Source: Trichobilharzia szidati (Eukaryota > Platyhelminthes > Trematoda > Strigeidida > Schistosomatidae). From it: a stretch of 64,000 nucleotides of DNA. The translations under genes were made by a program, and so were the position numbers. The stretch lies in NCBI GenBank assembly GCA_944472155.2, contig OX235271.1, positions 39,916,633-39,980,632 of the forward strand, read 5' to 3'. This document shows, piece by piece, positions 41,953 to 53,880 of the stretch; position 1 is the first letter of the stretch, and every line of letters begins with the position of its first letter. The notes under the pieces were generated by a model. The model was not told the DNA's origin. It did not search any database and saw nothing but the letters and a program-made list of their open reading frames with translations.

Positions 41953-43561
41953 TGGTCATTATAATAATATATCTAAGTTCCTTAATGAAGTTCTATAGTG
42001 AGAAGAATGTGTGAAACAGCATACAGTTGAACAAGTTCAACAAAAGTATAAATGGAAAATAGCTAAATTCTGGACCAAAATACGTTACTGTAATGAGGTT
42101 TAAGCAATAATAATGGTCAAACTTGTTAGGTCTCCTGCTATACTTAATGGTGCATCTGAAAGAATTTAAGTGCTTCAGTCAGTAGGTCATCCTAAGAACA
42201 TAATCCTGATTCATTACAAAACCGCCCAGATTGTTATACCTCATCTGAGCATAAGAAACAAAGAACTAAATGAGAAGAGACAGAACAGTTAACACAATTC
42301 ATACGTCGACGAATGCATTAACACAATGATGAAGAGATAAAGTATCAAATTTTAACGTTTCATTACTGATATGAAGGTAAGATATAGACGTGTTTGCACT
42401 ATAGCTGCAGTTTCAAACTATAAGTCTCAGTGGTTATGTAAACCACAGACAATCAGCTGACATTGTCTTACAAATCTCTGAACAGCCCTCAATAACTTAG
42501 AGAACAGTGAATAAGCACGAGTAACTAATAACCAAGTCACTTCAAAATATAGGGGTCTGTAATTTGCTTGATTAATTCCCCTATGTTACCTAGGACTCTG
42601 TCTCTAACTCTTGCACTGATCATCTTGAGGCTCTACATAAAGCAAAAGCAGTGAGAGGATAGGTGGCTGTTGAACAACTGGATTCAGAGAATGCATTCAT
42701 CTCTTCGATCAGACAACTTCTCTCCTTCAATCTCTATCCTGATTACCTTTTCACTATTTTAACCTCAGTTACATGCTTTAAAAAAGCTGTAGCAATGTAT
42801 GATATTACAGTCAGTACTAGACAAAAAGAAATAATCAGCAGGAAATATCGATATATAGATTTACTTTATGAAACTCGTCTGATAAAGAGGTGCTTTGGTT
42901 GTAGGTATTCGGTTTGTAATTGACTAGTAAATCAACAGACAGATAATCTAGTTTTTGGACTTTCCGTCAATTAACTCCAACCAGATGACGAAAGTTAAAG
43001 TGTCATGTGGCCACCAGCTTTATGTTTTAGTGATTACGTTGCAAATGGAACTCGCCCCTTGCTAAAGACTTGATGACGTTAAATATTTTACTTTCTGTCT
43101 CCATATCAGTGTACTCCTCATAGAGTTTGTCATAAACACGTAATTTCTTCAAGGGAAAAAACGGCTTCTCTGCTTTGCTTTTATTTTTTCGTGTAATATC
43201 CAATTGAAAATGTAAATCTTTCCAATGTGGGTCACATCATGGACCAACACTGTTTAAAGAGCCACCGTAAAGCAAAAAGTACTGAGCACTGTTTCTTCCT
43301 TGTCTGAGACTCTCTAGCTGTGCACAATCATCACCCACTTAGAGTGCAAACCTGAGACTTCTAGCCTACAAGACAAGCTAATTATCACTCCATAACTCAG
43401 TTGAAAAACGAAATTTTTTAATTTAAATTCCACACTCACCTTGTTGAGTTTCACTGTCTGAACTTGATCGTCTGAGATTAGAACACTGATTTATTTTTCG
43501 AAACCATTCACTGGACTAGTAATATCGAAAGTCAGAGTTCCCTTTCACTCCACTGTGTTAT
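41953..43561. other. Intergenic
   Basis: No gene or repeat recognised. An 86-codon frame at 42663-42923 shows no family features. Confidence 0.4.
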
Positions 43562-44445
43562 CATTATTCCCTTGGTTTCTTAGTGGACCATAGGGCTTCA
43601 ACAGCACACCTCTACTTTTGCTTGTTCACTGAAGTCCTCTTTAGCCGTCCCTAAGGTTGCCCACACTCTTGCACCTCATCCTCACAAAATCTCCTCCATG
43701 TCACTTGAGGACGCTCAACTCGTCGTTAACCACTCGGGTTTCACTCGAGGATCTGGCGCGCGATGTCACTCATTTGACTTCTCAGCATGTGTCCGATCCA
43801 TCTGCATTTTCTTTGGAATATTTGGTAAGCAGAAGATTCCCGGTTGGTTTGTTCCCAGAATTACTTGTTGTTAATTCTTTCTGACTGGCCATCTGATCTC
43901 CAATATGGAGCCAGTTGCCGATAAAAGTCATATCGCCCTTAAGGATTCTGATGTCGTCATTTGAGATCATATCGATTACTGTTTTCAACTGCCTGTAGAA
44001 ATCTTCCTTTTTCTCTTGTTCTGAGTTGTTTGTAGGTGCACGGTAATGGATGATTGTAACCTTCCCTCCTTCCTTTTGAGTTGAAACTTGCTGTCATTTT
44101 CCTATGAGAGGAGATTGGTTTCCACTGCATTAGGGCTTTGGTTGCCACTGGTGACATCACGGTAGCCACTCCCTCAGTGTGATAATGGTTGTCATCTGGG
44201 TGACCGGAGTAGAATACGGACTCACCAGCTGAAAATTCGGAGAGCCCATATCCATTCCATTTGCTCTCACAGATTCCTAGCACATCTATGCTGTATCTTC
44301 TCATTTCTTTGGCAGTGTGGACAGTCTTTCCAGCCTCATAGATAGTACGAACATTCAAAGTCCCAATACTTATTTTTGCTTTCATCAAAAGGAGATATAT
44401 CGGCTGACTGGCTTCCTGGAGGCTTTCAACAGCCTGCATCATTCT
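43562..44445 (-). pseudogene. Internally deleted RTE: endonuclease joined to C-terminus
   Basis: The minus strand starts with an AP-type endonuclease: KISIGTLNVRTIYEAGKTV, VLGICESKWNG (catalytic Glu region), YSGHPDDNHYHTEGVATVM, then IRILKGDMTFIG, the GD(M/L)N motif. At about 43920 the frame passes without warning into the RTE C-terminal region (DQMASQKELTTSNSG, LLTKYSKENADGSD), then the 3' tail AGCCCTATGGTCCACTAAGA and AAGGGAATAATGA. The entire RT is missing. Frames shift near 43985. Confidence 0.85.
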
Positions 44446-44494
44446 GTCTCTCCAATTTCACAGAAGACTAAGATTGTTTTTTATATGTTTGTCG

Positions 44495-44590
44495 CACTTT
44501 GAAGTTTCTGTTGTGATTGGACTTATTTCACGAGGTAGGGTTACAACCCCAATGTCCAACCCTCGTTCTTTTCCCGGGCTAAGGACAGGC
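44495..44590 (-). mobile_element. Partial tRNA SINE (RTE-tail type)
   Basis: Minus strand retains GAGGGTTGGACATTGGGGTT and TAACCCTACCTCGTGAAATA, the central part of the 25510-25736 family. Confidence 0.55.
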
Positions 44591-46236
44591 CAAAAACTAT
44601 CAAACCAGCTATATAGACGGAGTTTCGTTTCAATGTGAGTAAGTATTTAGTGAATGTAACTAAATGGACTCTAATGTGCCAAGAATCTAGACGACGTCTC
44701 TCACAGAAAACTGCTAATTTGAATAAATCCAGAGACTATTAGGAATTAAATGTAAGTCATTCAACTTCTTCTGCATTGATTCTGAACAGTCGGCCCATTC
44801 GATTATGAAGTTAAGTGTGACCTAATCAGTGAGATAATATTTCAGCAACTAAGTCGAAGTGAATAAAAAGTGTTTCCTTATGGTGACAGGATAGAAATCC
44901 ACGGAATATGTTGCAGATTCCCAAAGAAACATAAAAAGCTTCGCAAATACTTTTATGCATAACAGAAACGAATGGCCTCCTCTAAAGATCTAATTTTCTC
45001 GTAAGGAAGAAAAACGGGTAGCACTTATGTTAAACATATAAGGTCACACCTGTCACTCTGTATGCGATATGCTTCCTGTGAGGAATGAAGGAACAGAAAG
45101 TGAGTCGTCTATGAATGGTTAGTGGTGTGACGGTGGTAGAAGTTCAAAATTAAGGCGCATTATATTCCAGCCTACTGGCATGTAGTAATATGCCTGTCCA
45201 GAAGCCTCATACTACTATAAGTCAAGTTTTATGCAGCTTTGAGTCAATGCTAGTGGTGTTCCCCAGCTTACGAGGAGACAGTCTTCCTGTGTTCTTTCGT
45301 TTTCTGTGTTTATCAAAATCGTGTCGGACAGCGATTAAAAATCCACCTCGAAATCAGGTAAATCCTCGTGGGCTTAACACATAAAGACCCAGAAACTATT
45401 TAATGAAAGTGTGTGAAAATATAAGATCATGATGCCATAGATATATTATTTTCATCGTGAATTATAGTAGTACACTTCTGAGGATATCCTACTTTACTGC
45501 ACTGATCTTTTGACAATTAAGTACATCTGTTTCCCCTTAAAAATTGTTGAATATAAATACTTGTAAAACTTTATAGGCACACAAAGCGTACTACCTTAAA
45601 ACTACTGCTGTGTAAAATACGTTATGCTTTACTTTCTCGAGGGTGTAATACTCTGTCGTGATTTCTTATCATCGTCTAACTTGATGATATTAACCACAGA
45701 TGAAGTGACGTCATGAATTTCAAAAGGATGTCTCAGTGAAAACAAATTTTTCTTCACAACGAAGTCTTCAGCTAGACTATAAATTGGTGAGTGCATAACA
45801 AAGGGGTGAGAGGGCTACAGAAATATTTCAGGTCAGAGGTCAAAATGCATTAAATAACAAAATGCAGTTACGTAATACAAATGAAAACAACTTTCTGAAA
45901 AACAGAAATTAAACAAGAGGTTCAGGTGATAAAAATCATTAAATCATAATAGTTTTATCCGGTCCTCCTACTTATTATTACGTTTCAATTCCTATTTGCA
46001 ATTTTATTAACTTGACACTTGACTGGAAATGGTTCTGGAACTTTCTCACTCATTTACTATAAATACATGAATGCACAGACTGGTTAATGACTTTGTCAAA
46101 AAGAAAATATTCTCCTCTGGGATCATCTTTTCAATATTTCCAATAATGGTTTCCTTTAGAGATGATTAAACATACTTCCTATGGACATGAATTTCATCAA
46201 GTAATCCATATTTCCACTAGTCGACAGCCTATTAAA
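44591..46236. other. Intergenic
   Basis: No gene or repeat recognised. Confidence 0.4.
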
Positions 46237-46600
46237 AACAAAAAGGTTAGAGAACCATTGGAAAACCTGCATGGAGTACTGGACAGCTGTTTCGTCAGCC
46301 TAGTTTGGGACTCTTCATCACTACACACCCACGGACAGAGTTCGAACTCAGGACCTTCTGGTTACAAGGCGAGCTTGTAGACCGCTAAGCCACTGGCATT
46401 CAATCCAATGACCAACCCATGAATTCCAACTTCTGTTAATTCACTGTATAGCGCTACAGGTGACTGACTAGCCAATATCATTGGTGGCGAGTATTTGTCC
46501 TCACACCCGACCTACTTTACCCAGTAGTGGTCACGCCTTTCCCCTAGAACCCAGGTAACCACCTACATGAATACGGCCAGTCGCTAGTGATTATTAGACG
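46237..46600 (-). mobile_element. Hammerhead-bearing tRNA SINE
   Basis: Full-length minus-strand copy. B-box-like GAGTTCGAACTCAG complement at 46338-46350. The ribozyme-like part lies at 46283-46320. On the minus strand it reads GTGATGAAGAGTCCCAAACT, then AGGCTGACGAAACAGCTGTC, so GAAAC is kept while stem II is lengthened or broken. The 5' region (46440-46598) matches 36620-36780. Confidence 0.8.
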
Positions 46601-47383
46601 TTTACCTCCTTCACTCTGTGTATCCATGCTACGAGTTAATACTATGTAAGAACGTTAAACCTGCTAATTAAATATTTTTTTTCCTTTTTTTTAACTTCTT
46701 CATTCAGTGTCTTAAATCTTCTCATCGACAAGATGAACACCATTTTAAAAAAAGACATCTAGTACAGACTGACAAACTGTACATAAAGAAAACTGTTACA
46801 TCATACATTAAACGTATTGTGTTTACTTGCTGAATAAATTAGTAATAATATTACTAACAATAATGATAGTAGCAATAGTAATAATAATAATAGATTATTA
46901 GTAGGCGTGGCTGTGAATTTCTAAAACTTTTCACCTACTCATTTTAACATTAGTAACAATAACACGATTGACAACAAACTTTGACTTTTCATAAAGAAAA
47001 CAACACAATAGATCTTAGTGTTTACAGTGAACAATCTCCTGTGAATTTTTGCCTTAACTTTTCGAAAACTTGTAAATGAAATTTAAAAATATAAATAGAT
47101 AAATAAAAAATGGGATTATCTTTCATCACTTTGTTTGCGAAAAAGAAGAGTAGAGGTTATTATTGGGATAATTGAAACAAACAAAAATAAATAAATAAAA
47201 CTAATGGAGAATTAAAAGGAAATTATACTAGAATAGCCTTTTACTAGCTGAAAGTAACAAGTATAGTTCAAGGATTTTATTTTCTTCCTTGCTCAAAATG
47301 CATAGAAATATGAGAACACTATTGAACATAGTGAAAAAGAAATGCTATAGAAGCTTGACAATGTTATTCTAAGTGAATTTGCT
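46601..47383. other. AT-rich intergenic
   Basis: Runs of A and T and (AAT)n near 46870-46895. Nothing recognised. Confidence 0.4.
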
Positions 47384-47582
47384 TTCCTTCTATTCCATCA
47401 AGTTCCGAGTAGACTACAGGGCTTTCAGCTTGCACCTTGAAGTTTCAATTGCAGTGGTTTTGTTTCCATGGAGTGGGGTTGATAGTTTCAAGCCCAAGCT
47501 TACCTCTTTCTCCAGGTTACTACAAGTGAGATTTACGGGGGGGGTGTCAGCAGAGAATTGAACCCTGGGTCACGTTTTCTTT
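47384..47582 (-). mobile_element. tRNA SINE (RTE-tail type), interrupted
   Basis: Minus-strand tail with CTGTAGTCTACTCGGAACTT, the middle region, and the start of the tRNA head (GTGACCCAGGGTTCAATTCT). The remainder of the head appears at 47773-47800, beyond the inserted SINE. Confidence 0.7.
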
Positions 47583-47772
47583 TTCTTTTTTGATTACAGC
47601 TTCATTCCACACGGTATATTCTTTGGTGCAGGTATGGAATTCTCAGCATGTGATATCGGTAGCCCAAATTTTGCAGGCCGACCATAGATATCAGGTGTGC
47701 GTCGGCAGGGGATCGAACCCCGGACCATGTGCATGGTCGGCGAGAGTCCTAACCACTGTGCCACCGACGTGA
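47583..47772 (-). mobile_element. tRNA SINE, second tail type, nested in another SINE
   Basis: Minus strand: A-box region CAGTGGTTAGGACTCTCGCC, then ATGCACATGG, and B box GGGGTTCGATCCCC. The tail runs through CAAAATTTGGGCTACCGATA to a TTTTTCTTTTTC stretch on the plus strand. It is the best-kept copy of the family in the duplicons (5803, 19391). Confidence 0.8.
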
Positions 47773-47800
47773 GCAATCTACCACTGAACCAATGACAAGT

Positions 47801-48704
47801 ATCTAAATGAAGAACGGGTGTTAAAAATGGAATTCACCTCACCATTTGTTGAAAAGATCTCTGGTGTTTCCGCTGGAAATGCTGTCTAGAAAGATAATGA
47901 AAGCCTTGTAATTAAACCAAACAACTTAGATGATGCAGCAATATTAAAGCTCAATCCTCATTTACTGTTTTTTTGAAATCACTGGTTGAAATTCGTAGTT
48001 ACTTTTATCATTCACTGCTATAAATTACAGGTAAATGTATTTGTCCCATTACTTAAATGAATTGTCGTAACAAGCTACATACCGCAATAAGTTATGAATG
48101 TTGAATTGATAATTCCGATTTGTTTAATTTCAAAATCAATTTCATAATGAACCAATAGCTGATAGAGAACCACTGAAGCGTTCAACTATTGACTATTGAA
48201 TACACCTTTCATCCTCATTTGAACTCCCAACAGCACATACCTAGAAATGTACCAGAGATTGGGCACAGAACCTCATGGTTGCATGTTGAATATTTGGCTG
48301 GTAGCTTATGCGTTGGAATCTAAGAGCTTCCCAGCTTCTGTCAAATAGCGTTGCAATATCACCATCATCATCAAGTGCTATTAACTTAATCGATCTTTAT
48401 GAGAATTCTAGGGAATCAGTTTTCAAGTTAGTAATTGAATGAAAGAGATATTCTCATACTGAGTCATAAGAAAAAGGCGTAAACAGCGAAGAAAATTTTC
48501 TTTTCAACGATTCATTTTCATGAGCTGTACAACTGTAATTATATTTAACAAAGAAATCTTTAGACCAATCAGATACTGGTAGACTTTGTCCTTGAAAAAT
48601 GTATTACGTAATGTAAGGTGTAACCTAGAAGGGATGACTAATTGTAAGTTAGAAAAGAGGCAGAAGTTGGCATGACCTAATAAGTGTGAGACAATGACTA
48701 TTTT
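47801..48704. other. Intergenic
   Basis: No gene or repeat recognised. Confidence 0.4.
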
Positions 48705-48945
48705 CAAGAGTTGGTTTGTAAGGATTAGATTTGCTTTCCGAGTTTAACCACGCACTGGAGTACTGGACAGCTGTTTCAGTGGTCCTATCTTGGGAATCAT
48801 CGGCAGTATGCACCCACTGTGAGGGTTCGAACCCAGGGCTTTTCAGTTACAAGGCAAACTCGTATACCATTCAGCCACTTGGATGCGATTCAGTGGCCAA
48901 CCCATGAATTCTAACTTCCACCAACTCGTGTAGAATCGACAGGAA
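48705..48945 (-). mobile_element. Hammerhead-bearing tRNA SINE, 5' truncated
   Basis: B box as plus-strand GGGTTCGAACCCAGGGC at 48823-48839. Ribozyme-like part at 48757-48815, in which the minus strand reads TACTGCCGATGATTCCCAAG, then ATAGGACCACTGAAACAGCT. GAAAC is kept, but stem II has extra bases. Confidence 0.75.
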
Positions 48946-50254
48946 CCATTGGAAAGGCGATAAAGTGCTTTTATATAAAATCTGTATGAAAAGGCAATGT
49001 TATTAATAAACAATAAAAAGTGGTAATAAAATACGGATGATGGGAATAATATATGGGGATGATAATAAAATAACAGTAGTAATAACAATAATAATAGTAA
49101 ACTTACATAATAAAAAAGAAGCAAAATTATGGTAAGAACTTTACTCTGACCACGGTAGAGCGAGTGAATGTATGTAACGCTTTTGAATGCAGAGGTCCGG
49201 TTTCAGATACTGAATAGCTAATGCTTCAGCTATGTACAAATGGAGTATGCGAAGTCCCTTTGTACAATATCGAGGGACTCTATATAGCACTGTGAAGCAT
49301 TCATGCGGAGGTGCTCGATGTCCGGAGATGATAAGGTTAGTAATTGGTAAACACTAGATTACTATTCAGAAGTTCATTTATTAGAATTTAATCCGCTGGC
49401 TAAGTGGTATACATGCCCACCTAATAACGTGAAGTCTCTGCTTTACGGAGGAAAAAGGACGTGACGCCTATCCAGTGGTTATCAAACTGTATAAAAAGGC
49501 TCAAAATTTCATAAATCAACAATTCTAAAAAGAACATGTAATCAAAGAAAGGGTTTTAGAGCTATTCTTTATAAATCACAGATATGAAAGCAAGCGTTCC
49601 CAGAGCATATATTTAACAAAAGTCTTTCATAATTCATTTATTCATGAATGACATTCACCTTCATCTGTAAATGATACTTTTTATTCTTACTAAATTTATT
49701 CAGTTCGCCGATTTCATTTTTCAAACTTAAATGCCCGTTAATTGCCCACCTTCCTACCTACCTACCTACCTGACAGCTTAGTAACTAAACCTAAAAAGTC
49801 CTATGATAGCTTTATAAATTCCATTTTCAATACAGAATATCAGTGAGATAACATAAAACTCCATTCAGGAGGAAAAAGAGAAGGACAAAACTAAAGAGGA
49901 TAAGAAGAAGACAAGATAAAGTCATTTTCAGCTGTTAATAATAATGTCACTGGTGAACAAAATCCTTAGTGACCTGAGTTAATTTAACATGACATGCTGA
50001 ACTTTGCTAAGTTCTTTCATGCATTCGTTTCAATATATACAACTATCTGGGTAGGATGGTATTTAAAATAATCTGTCAATTTCAGATTACGGGAAATAAC
50101 AATTTCTTTAGGAAATGATTTATAAGGATAACGGATATTTTTTTTATAATTCAGGGGATCATATTACCTGTATTTTAAACTCTATATAATTATAAATATA
50201 TAAATATATTCTGGATTAATTTTAATTTACTTCGTATATATATATATGCCGCAC
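48946..50254. other. Intergenic with simple repeats
   Basis: (AAT)n-rich stretches at 49010-49100, (CCTA)n at 49750-49771 and (TA)n at 50236-50247. Nothing else recognised. Confidence 0.45.
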
Positions 50255-50835
50255 AGTTGAGGATGTCGTAACTCGAATGGGAAAGACAAGGTACACCTCC
50301 ACCACTCTGAAAACATTTTGGAAATCTACTGAACTCAGCATTAAGAACAAGATTCGGATTTTCAACACCAACTTTAAGTCGGTCACTTCTTCTATACAAG
50401 TCAGAAACTTAGCACTCGCATAACGGAAAGCATTTCCAACAGCTTGCTGCAGAATTTTATTAAATGGCTGTCCCCTTCGCTGGCTCCATAGCGAAGATCA
50501 GATGGTTGGTCAGGAAGAATTAGCGCCAAGAAACTCTGGGAACGAACCAACCGAGAATCTATTGCTCAACAAATATTCCTGAGAAAAAATGGAGATAGAT
50601 GGGACACACACTGCGAAGTCAGATGAGTGACATCGCGTGCCAGGCCCTCAAGTGGAACCCGAGTGGGAAAAGACGATATGGAACCGATTATATGAAGAGG
50701 AGATGATGAAAGCTTATGGGCGACCGATAGGCTAGCTAAAGTGGACTGCAGAGAACACGACAAAGTGGAAGCGTGCTTTCGTAACCCTATATTCCTTTCA
50801 GGGCCAAAGGGAATGATAATAAATAATTAGTTCAA
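50255..50835 (+). pseudogene. RTE LINE 3' end
   Basis: Broken sense frames follow the RTE C-terminus (KNKIRIFNTNFKSV near 50345, then a KKWRWDGHTLRSQMSDI-like block near 50585, RQALKWNPSGKRRY near 50640). The tail AACCCTATATTCCTTTCAGG with GGGAATGATAATAAATAATT ends at about 50835. Confidence 0.8.
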
Positions 50836-51597
50836 AACTCTATCAGTTCCACTGATGAAATTTATCAATTAGTTGAGTTCCAGGTTAGTCTTTCTTTATT
50901 TGATGTGGAATACTGTAACACACTGTGACTGATTGGATGGTTTTTCCAGCATAATTTGTTGTTCGTATTCATATCAAAGTAATAACGCAACTTGTAAGTT
51001 TATGACTCAGTGGTTTATATCACTAAATATATTTGATGGATATTGAATCATTCCAGTTTCAGTCAAAAAGTCGGATTCCTACTCGTGACCGTAAAAGAAA
51101 AAAGGAAAGGAAAGAGACCTTAAGGTTAAAAGCGAAATGACATAAAAGAATAGTATAAGCAACTTCAACAATTGAAGTCAGATATTAATCTTCGAAATTA
51201 AATCTGTTATGTCAATTAATTATAACTGTCATAAATGCATTGATGTGTACATATGACTAAGGTAATATTATTATTATTTAGACAAGAAAATATAGGATAT
51301 TTGGTTGATTGTGATTGAGAATGAATATAACTTTAAATTAAAGTGTAGCCCAGTAGACATTAGATTATTCAGTAAATCGTCTGCCCATCTTATTACCGTC
51401 TACTGGAAGGTTTTAACTTTAACCTAAGTGGTGTTCATTTGAGTATACTATTCTAAATGAAATAAATATATGATATATGGTGCATATCATTAGTACGATG
51501 TTCTAGCTTCTCAGACTTAGTAGATCAATGACTTAACTCTGACGACTTCCCATCTATACAAATACTTAGGTTACATTAGGTAAATGAGAATAAGATA
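50836..51597. other. Intergenic
   Basis: No gene or repeat recognised. Confidence 0.4.
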
Positions 51598-51970
51598 AGG
51601 CTGCTCACTAGCGACTTGCCCTATTCAGGTGGGTAGTTACCTGGGGTTCTAGTGAGAAGTCGTGACCAGTAGGGTACAGCAGGTCGGGTGTGAGGACAAA
51701 TACTCGCCGAAGACATTGGCTAGCGGTTGCGCTATATCGTGAATTGGCAGAAGTTAGAATTCATGGGCCATTGAATCGGGTCCCAGTGGCTTAATGGTAT
51801 ACGAGCTCACCTCGTAACCAGAAGGTCCTGGTTTCGAATCTCTGTGGGTTCGTACTGATGAAGAGTCCCAAACTAGGACGAAACAGCTGTCCAGGTTTTC
51901 CAGTGGTTCTCTAACTAATATCAGCTCATGATAAAAATCCTGCAACCGATCAAATCCGTACGAACCAACA
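51598..51970 (+). mobile_element. Hammerhead-bearing tRNA SINE, best-kept ribozyme
   Basis: Head with A-box-like CAGTGGCTTAATGG (51785-51798) and B box GGTTTCGAATCTC (51831-51843). The hammerhead-like region 51852-51894 has stem I GTACTG against a weak CAG partner, stem II GTCC (51865-51868) with GGAC (51876-51879), GAAAC (51880-51884), and GTC (51889-51891). The core can be read as CTGATGA with three extra bases before stem II, or as ATGAAGA with one core change. Either way it deviates slightly from a strict core. Confidence 0.82.
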
Positions 51971-51984
51971 CTTGAATAACCGAT

Positions 51985-52925
51985 AATATTCTTAGTTGTG
52001 GTGGACTGGATTATGCGGCACACCGTACTTGCGGAGTGAGAAAAAACAGGAATACGTTGGACCACTGATAAGAAGACTCTAGAGGATCTGGATTTCCTGA
52101 TTGGATGATTTGTGTTTAGTGTCACACAAATTCGAAGACTTGCAGGCGAAAACCAACAAACTGGTAGAAGAGGTAGCCAGTGAAGACAGGACTGTAGGTG
52201 AACATAGAGAAGAGAGATGGAGGTGATGAAGATAACCAACCATTCAACGGACAGCAGCAACAACCAGCAACAATCACTATCAACGGCAGAAACTTGAATG
52301 AGGACACTTCCTTCACTTATTCGGCTAGGAAGCACCGTTTCAATCACAAGCACGGTGAACGAATAAAGATGTCAAAGCTAGCCAGAAACCAATGCAGAAA
52401 TCTTCTGCACTCCACCCTAGCATAAACAACAAGATTCGGATTCTCCTAGAAAATGTGAAGTCATTTCTTCTATACGCGTCAGAAACTTGACCTGTACATC
52501 ACGAAAAGCATTCTGAACAGATTGCAGACTTTTATCAACAGCTGTCCCCTTCTCTGGCTCCATATTGAAGATCAAATGACCAGTCAAAAAGAATTAGCTA
52601 CAAGAAACTCGGGGAATAAACAAACCAAGAGCTGATCGGTCAACAAATATCTAGGAGAAAATGGACATGGATCGGGCATACGCCACTGAGGAGACCGTCA
52701 ATTAACATCACGTGCCAAGCCATCACTAGAGTGGAATCTGGATGGGAAACGACGAGTGGATCGTCAGTGCGAGGGTGACATGAATGAGATTGTGTGAATC
52801 GGGGAAGATGAGAGATTATAGACAATCATGGGTCCAGCTGAAGAGGACAACAACAAAAAACTGAACAAAGTGGTGTTTTGTTGTTGAAGCCTTATGCTCC
52901 ACTCGAAACCCAAGGGAATAATAAT
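51985..52925 (+). pseudogene. RTE LINE RT C-terminal half, degraded
   Basis: Sense-strand blocks: VVDWIMRHTVLAE at 52000-52035, a decayed catalytic region, TITINGRNLNEDTSFTYSA at 52268-52325, KIRILLENVKSFLLYASET, RKWTWIGHTPLRRPSI, and the tail AGCCTTATGCTCCACTCGAA with GGGAATAATAATATACA. Stops and shifts throughout. The long minus-strand frame over 51754-52353 is antisense to it. Confidence 0.82.
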
Positions 52926-53019
52926 ATACATTCGAGGAATACAAAAATATCTATTGAAATATACATAGACGCTAGTTGCAAATATAAATACTAAAATATG
53001 TCGAGTGTATATTAAAGGA

Positions 53020-53125
53020 AAGGAACCAGGAACAACAAGTTAGAAGTTTGAGGGTGATACTGAGGAGATGATGTGAAAAGAAGATGGGCAAGCTTATGGG
53101 CAATCGTGGAGCCACTTAAAGAGGA
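53020..53125 (+). pseudogene. RTE LINE 3' fragment, short
   Basis: RTE C-terminal matter (GDDVKRRWASLWAIVEPL-like reading) cut off by the next RTE copy. Confidence 0.55.
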
Positions 53126-53134
53126 CTATAGAGA

Positions 53135-53790
53135 ACAAAAACTTTACCTCCTTTACCTACCTGGGAAGCATCCTTTCAACTACAGGCGGAGCTGATGAGG
53201 ATATCAAAGCAAGAATCGGAAAAGCAAGACAAGCTCTCACTACTCTCAAGTCTGTGTGGAGGTCAACAGCACTCAGCATGAAAAATATGGTTCGGATTTT
53301 CAACTCCAATGTGAAGTCAGTGCTACTCACCATACGGATCAGAGATTGGCACTGTGCGTCATAAAGAGCATCTCCAACAAACTACAGACCTTCATTAACA
53401 GTTGTCTTCGCTCAATACTACTCAAGATCAGATGGCCGGCGAGAAAAGATCAGCAACAGGGATGGATCTCTGGCAATGAGCGAACCAACACAGCAGGAAC
53501 CGATTTTGAAACAAATAGGCAGGAAGAAATGGAGATGGATTGGCTGGCCATACTCTGAGCAAAGAAACCATCAAGTGACATCGCTAAACAAGACCTTGAA
53601 TGGAACCCGAAAGGGAAGCGGCGAGTTGGTCGTCGGTGCAAGAGTGAGGGTGACTTGGAGGAGGTCATGTGAAGAGGAGATGAAAGCATGTGGGCAGACA
53701 TGGAGCCAGGTGAAGACTCTAGGAGAGAACCGAACGCAATGGAGACGCACGGCTGAAGCCCTATGTTCCTGTAGGAATTAAAGGATACAA
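53135..53790 (+). pseudogene. RTE LINE 3' end, relatively well kept
   Basis: Starts with FTSFTYLGSILSTTGGADED, then IKARIGKARQALTTLKSVWR, MVRIFNSNVKSVLL, and after a frameshift SEPTQQEPILKQIGRKKWRW, GTRKGSGELVV, TWRRSCEEEMKACG and RTQWRRTAEALCSCRN up to the stop at 53781. The tail TGAAGCCCTATGTTCCTGTA with (AAT)n follows. This is the reference for reading the interrupted copy at 12607-13045. Confidence 0.88.
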
Positions 53791-53799
53791 TAATAATAA

Positions 53800-53880
53800 T
53801 AATAGAGAACAATGAGAAATGGAGATGCATTGTTAAAGCCCTATGTGTTCCATTCAGAAACCAAGGGAACAATAAATAAA
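53800..53880 (+). pseudogene. RTE LINE 3' tail, very short
   Basis: GAAATGGAGATGCATTGTTA and AAGCCCTATGTGTTCCATTC, then AAGGGAACAATAAATAAATA: only the last codons and tail of an RTE. Confidence 0.7.

Noticed and set aside
42663..42923. 86-codon frame as a small gene
   Set aside because: No recognisable motif, no supporting signals, similar in length to many chance frames here.
51754..52353. 199-codon minus-strand open frame
   Set aside because: Spans the antisense of a hammerhead SINE and of an RTE fragment; the product follows the repeat, not a protein family.
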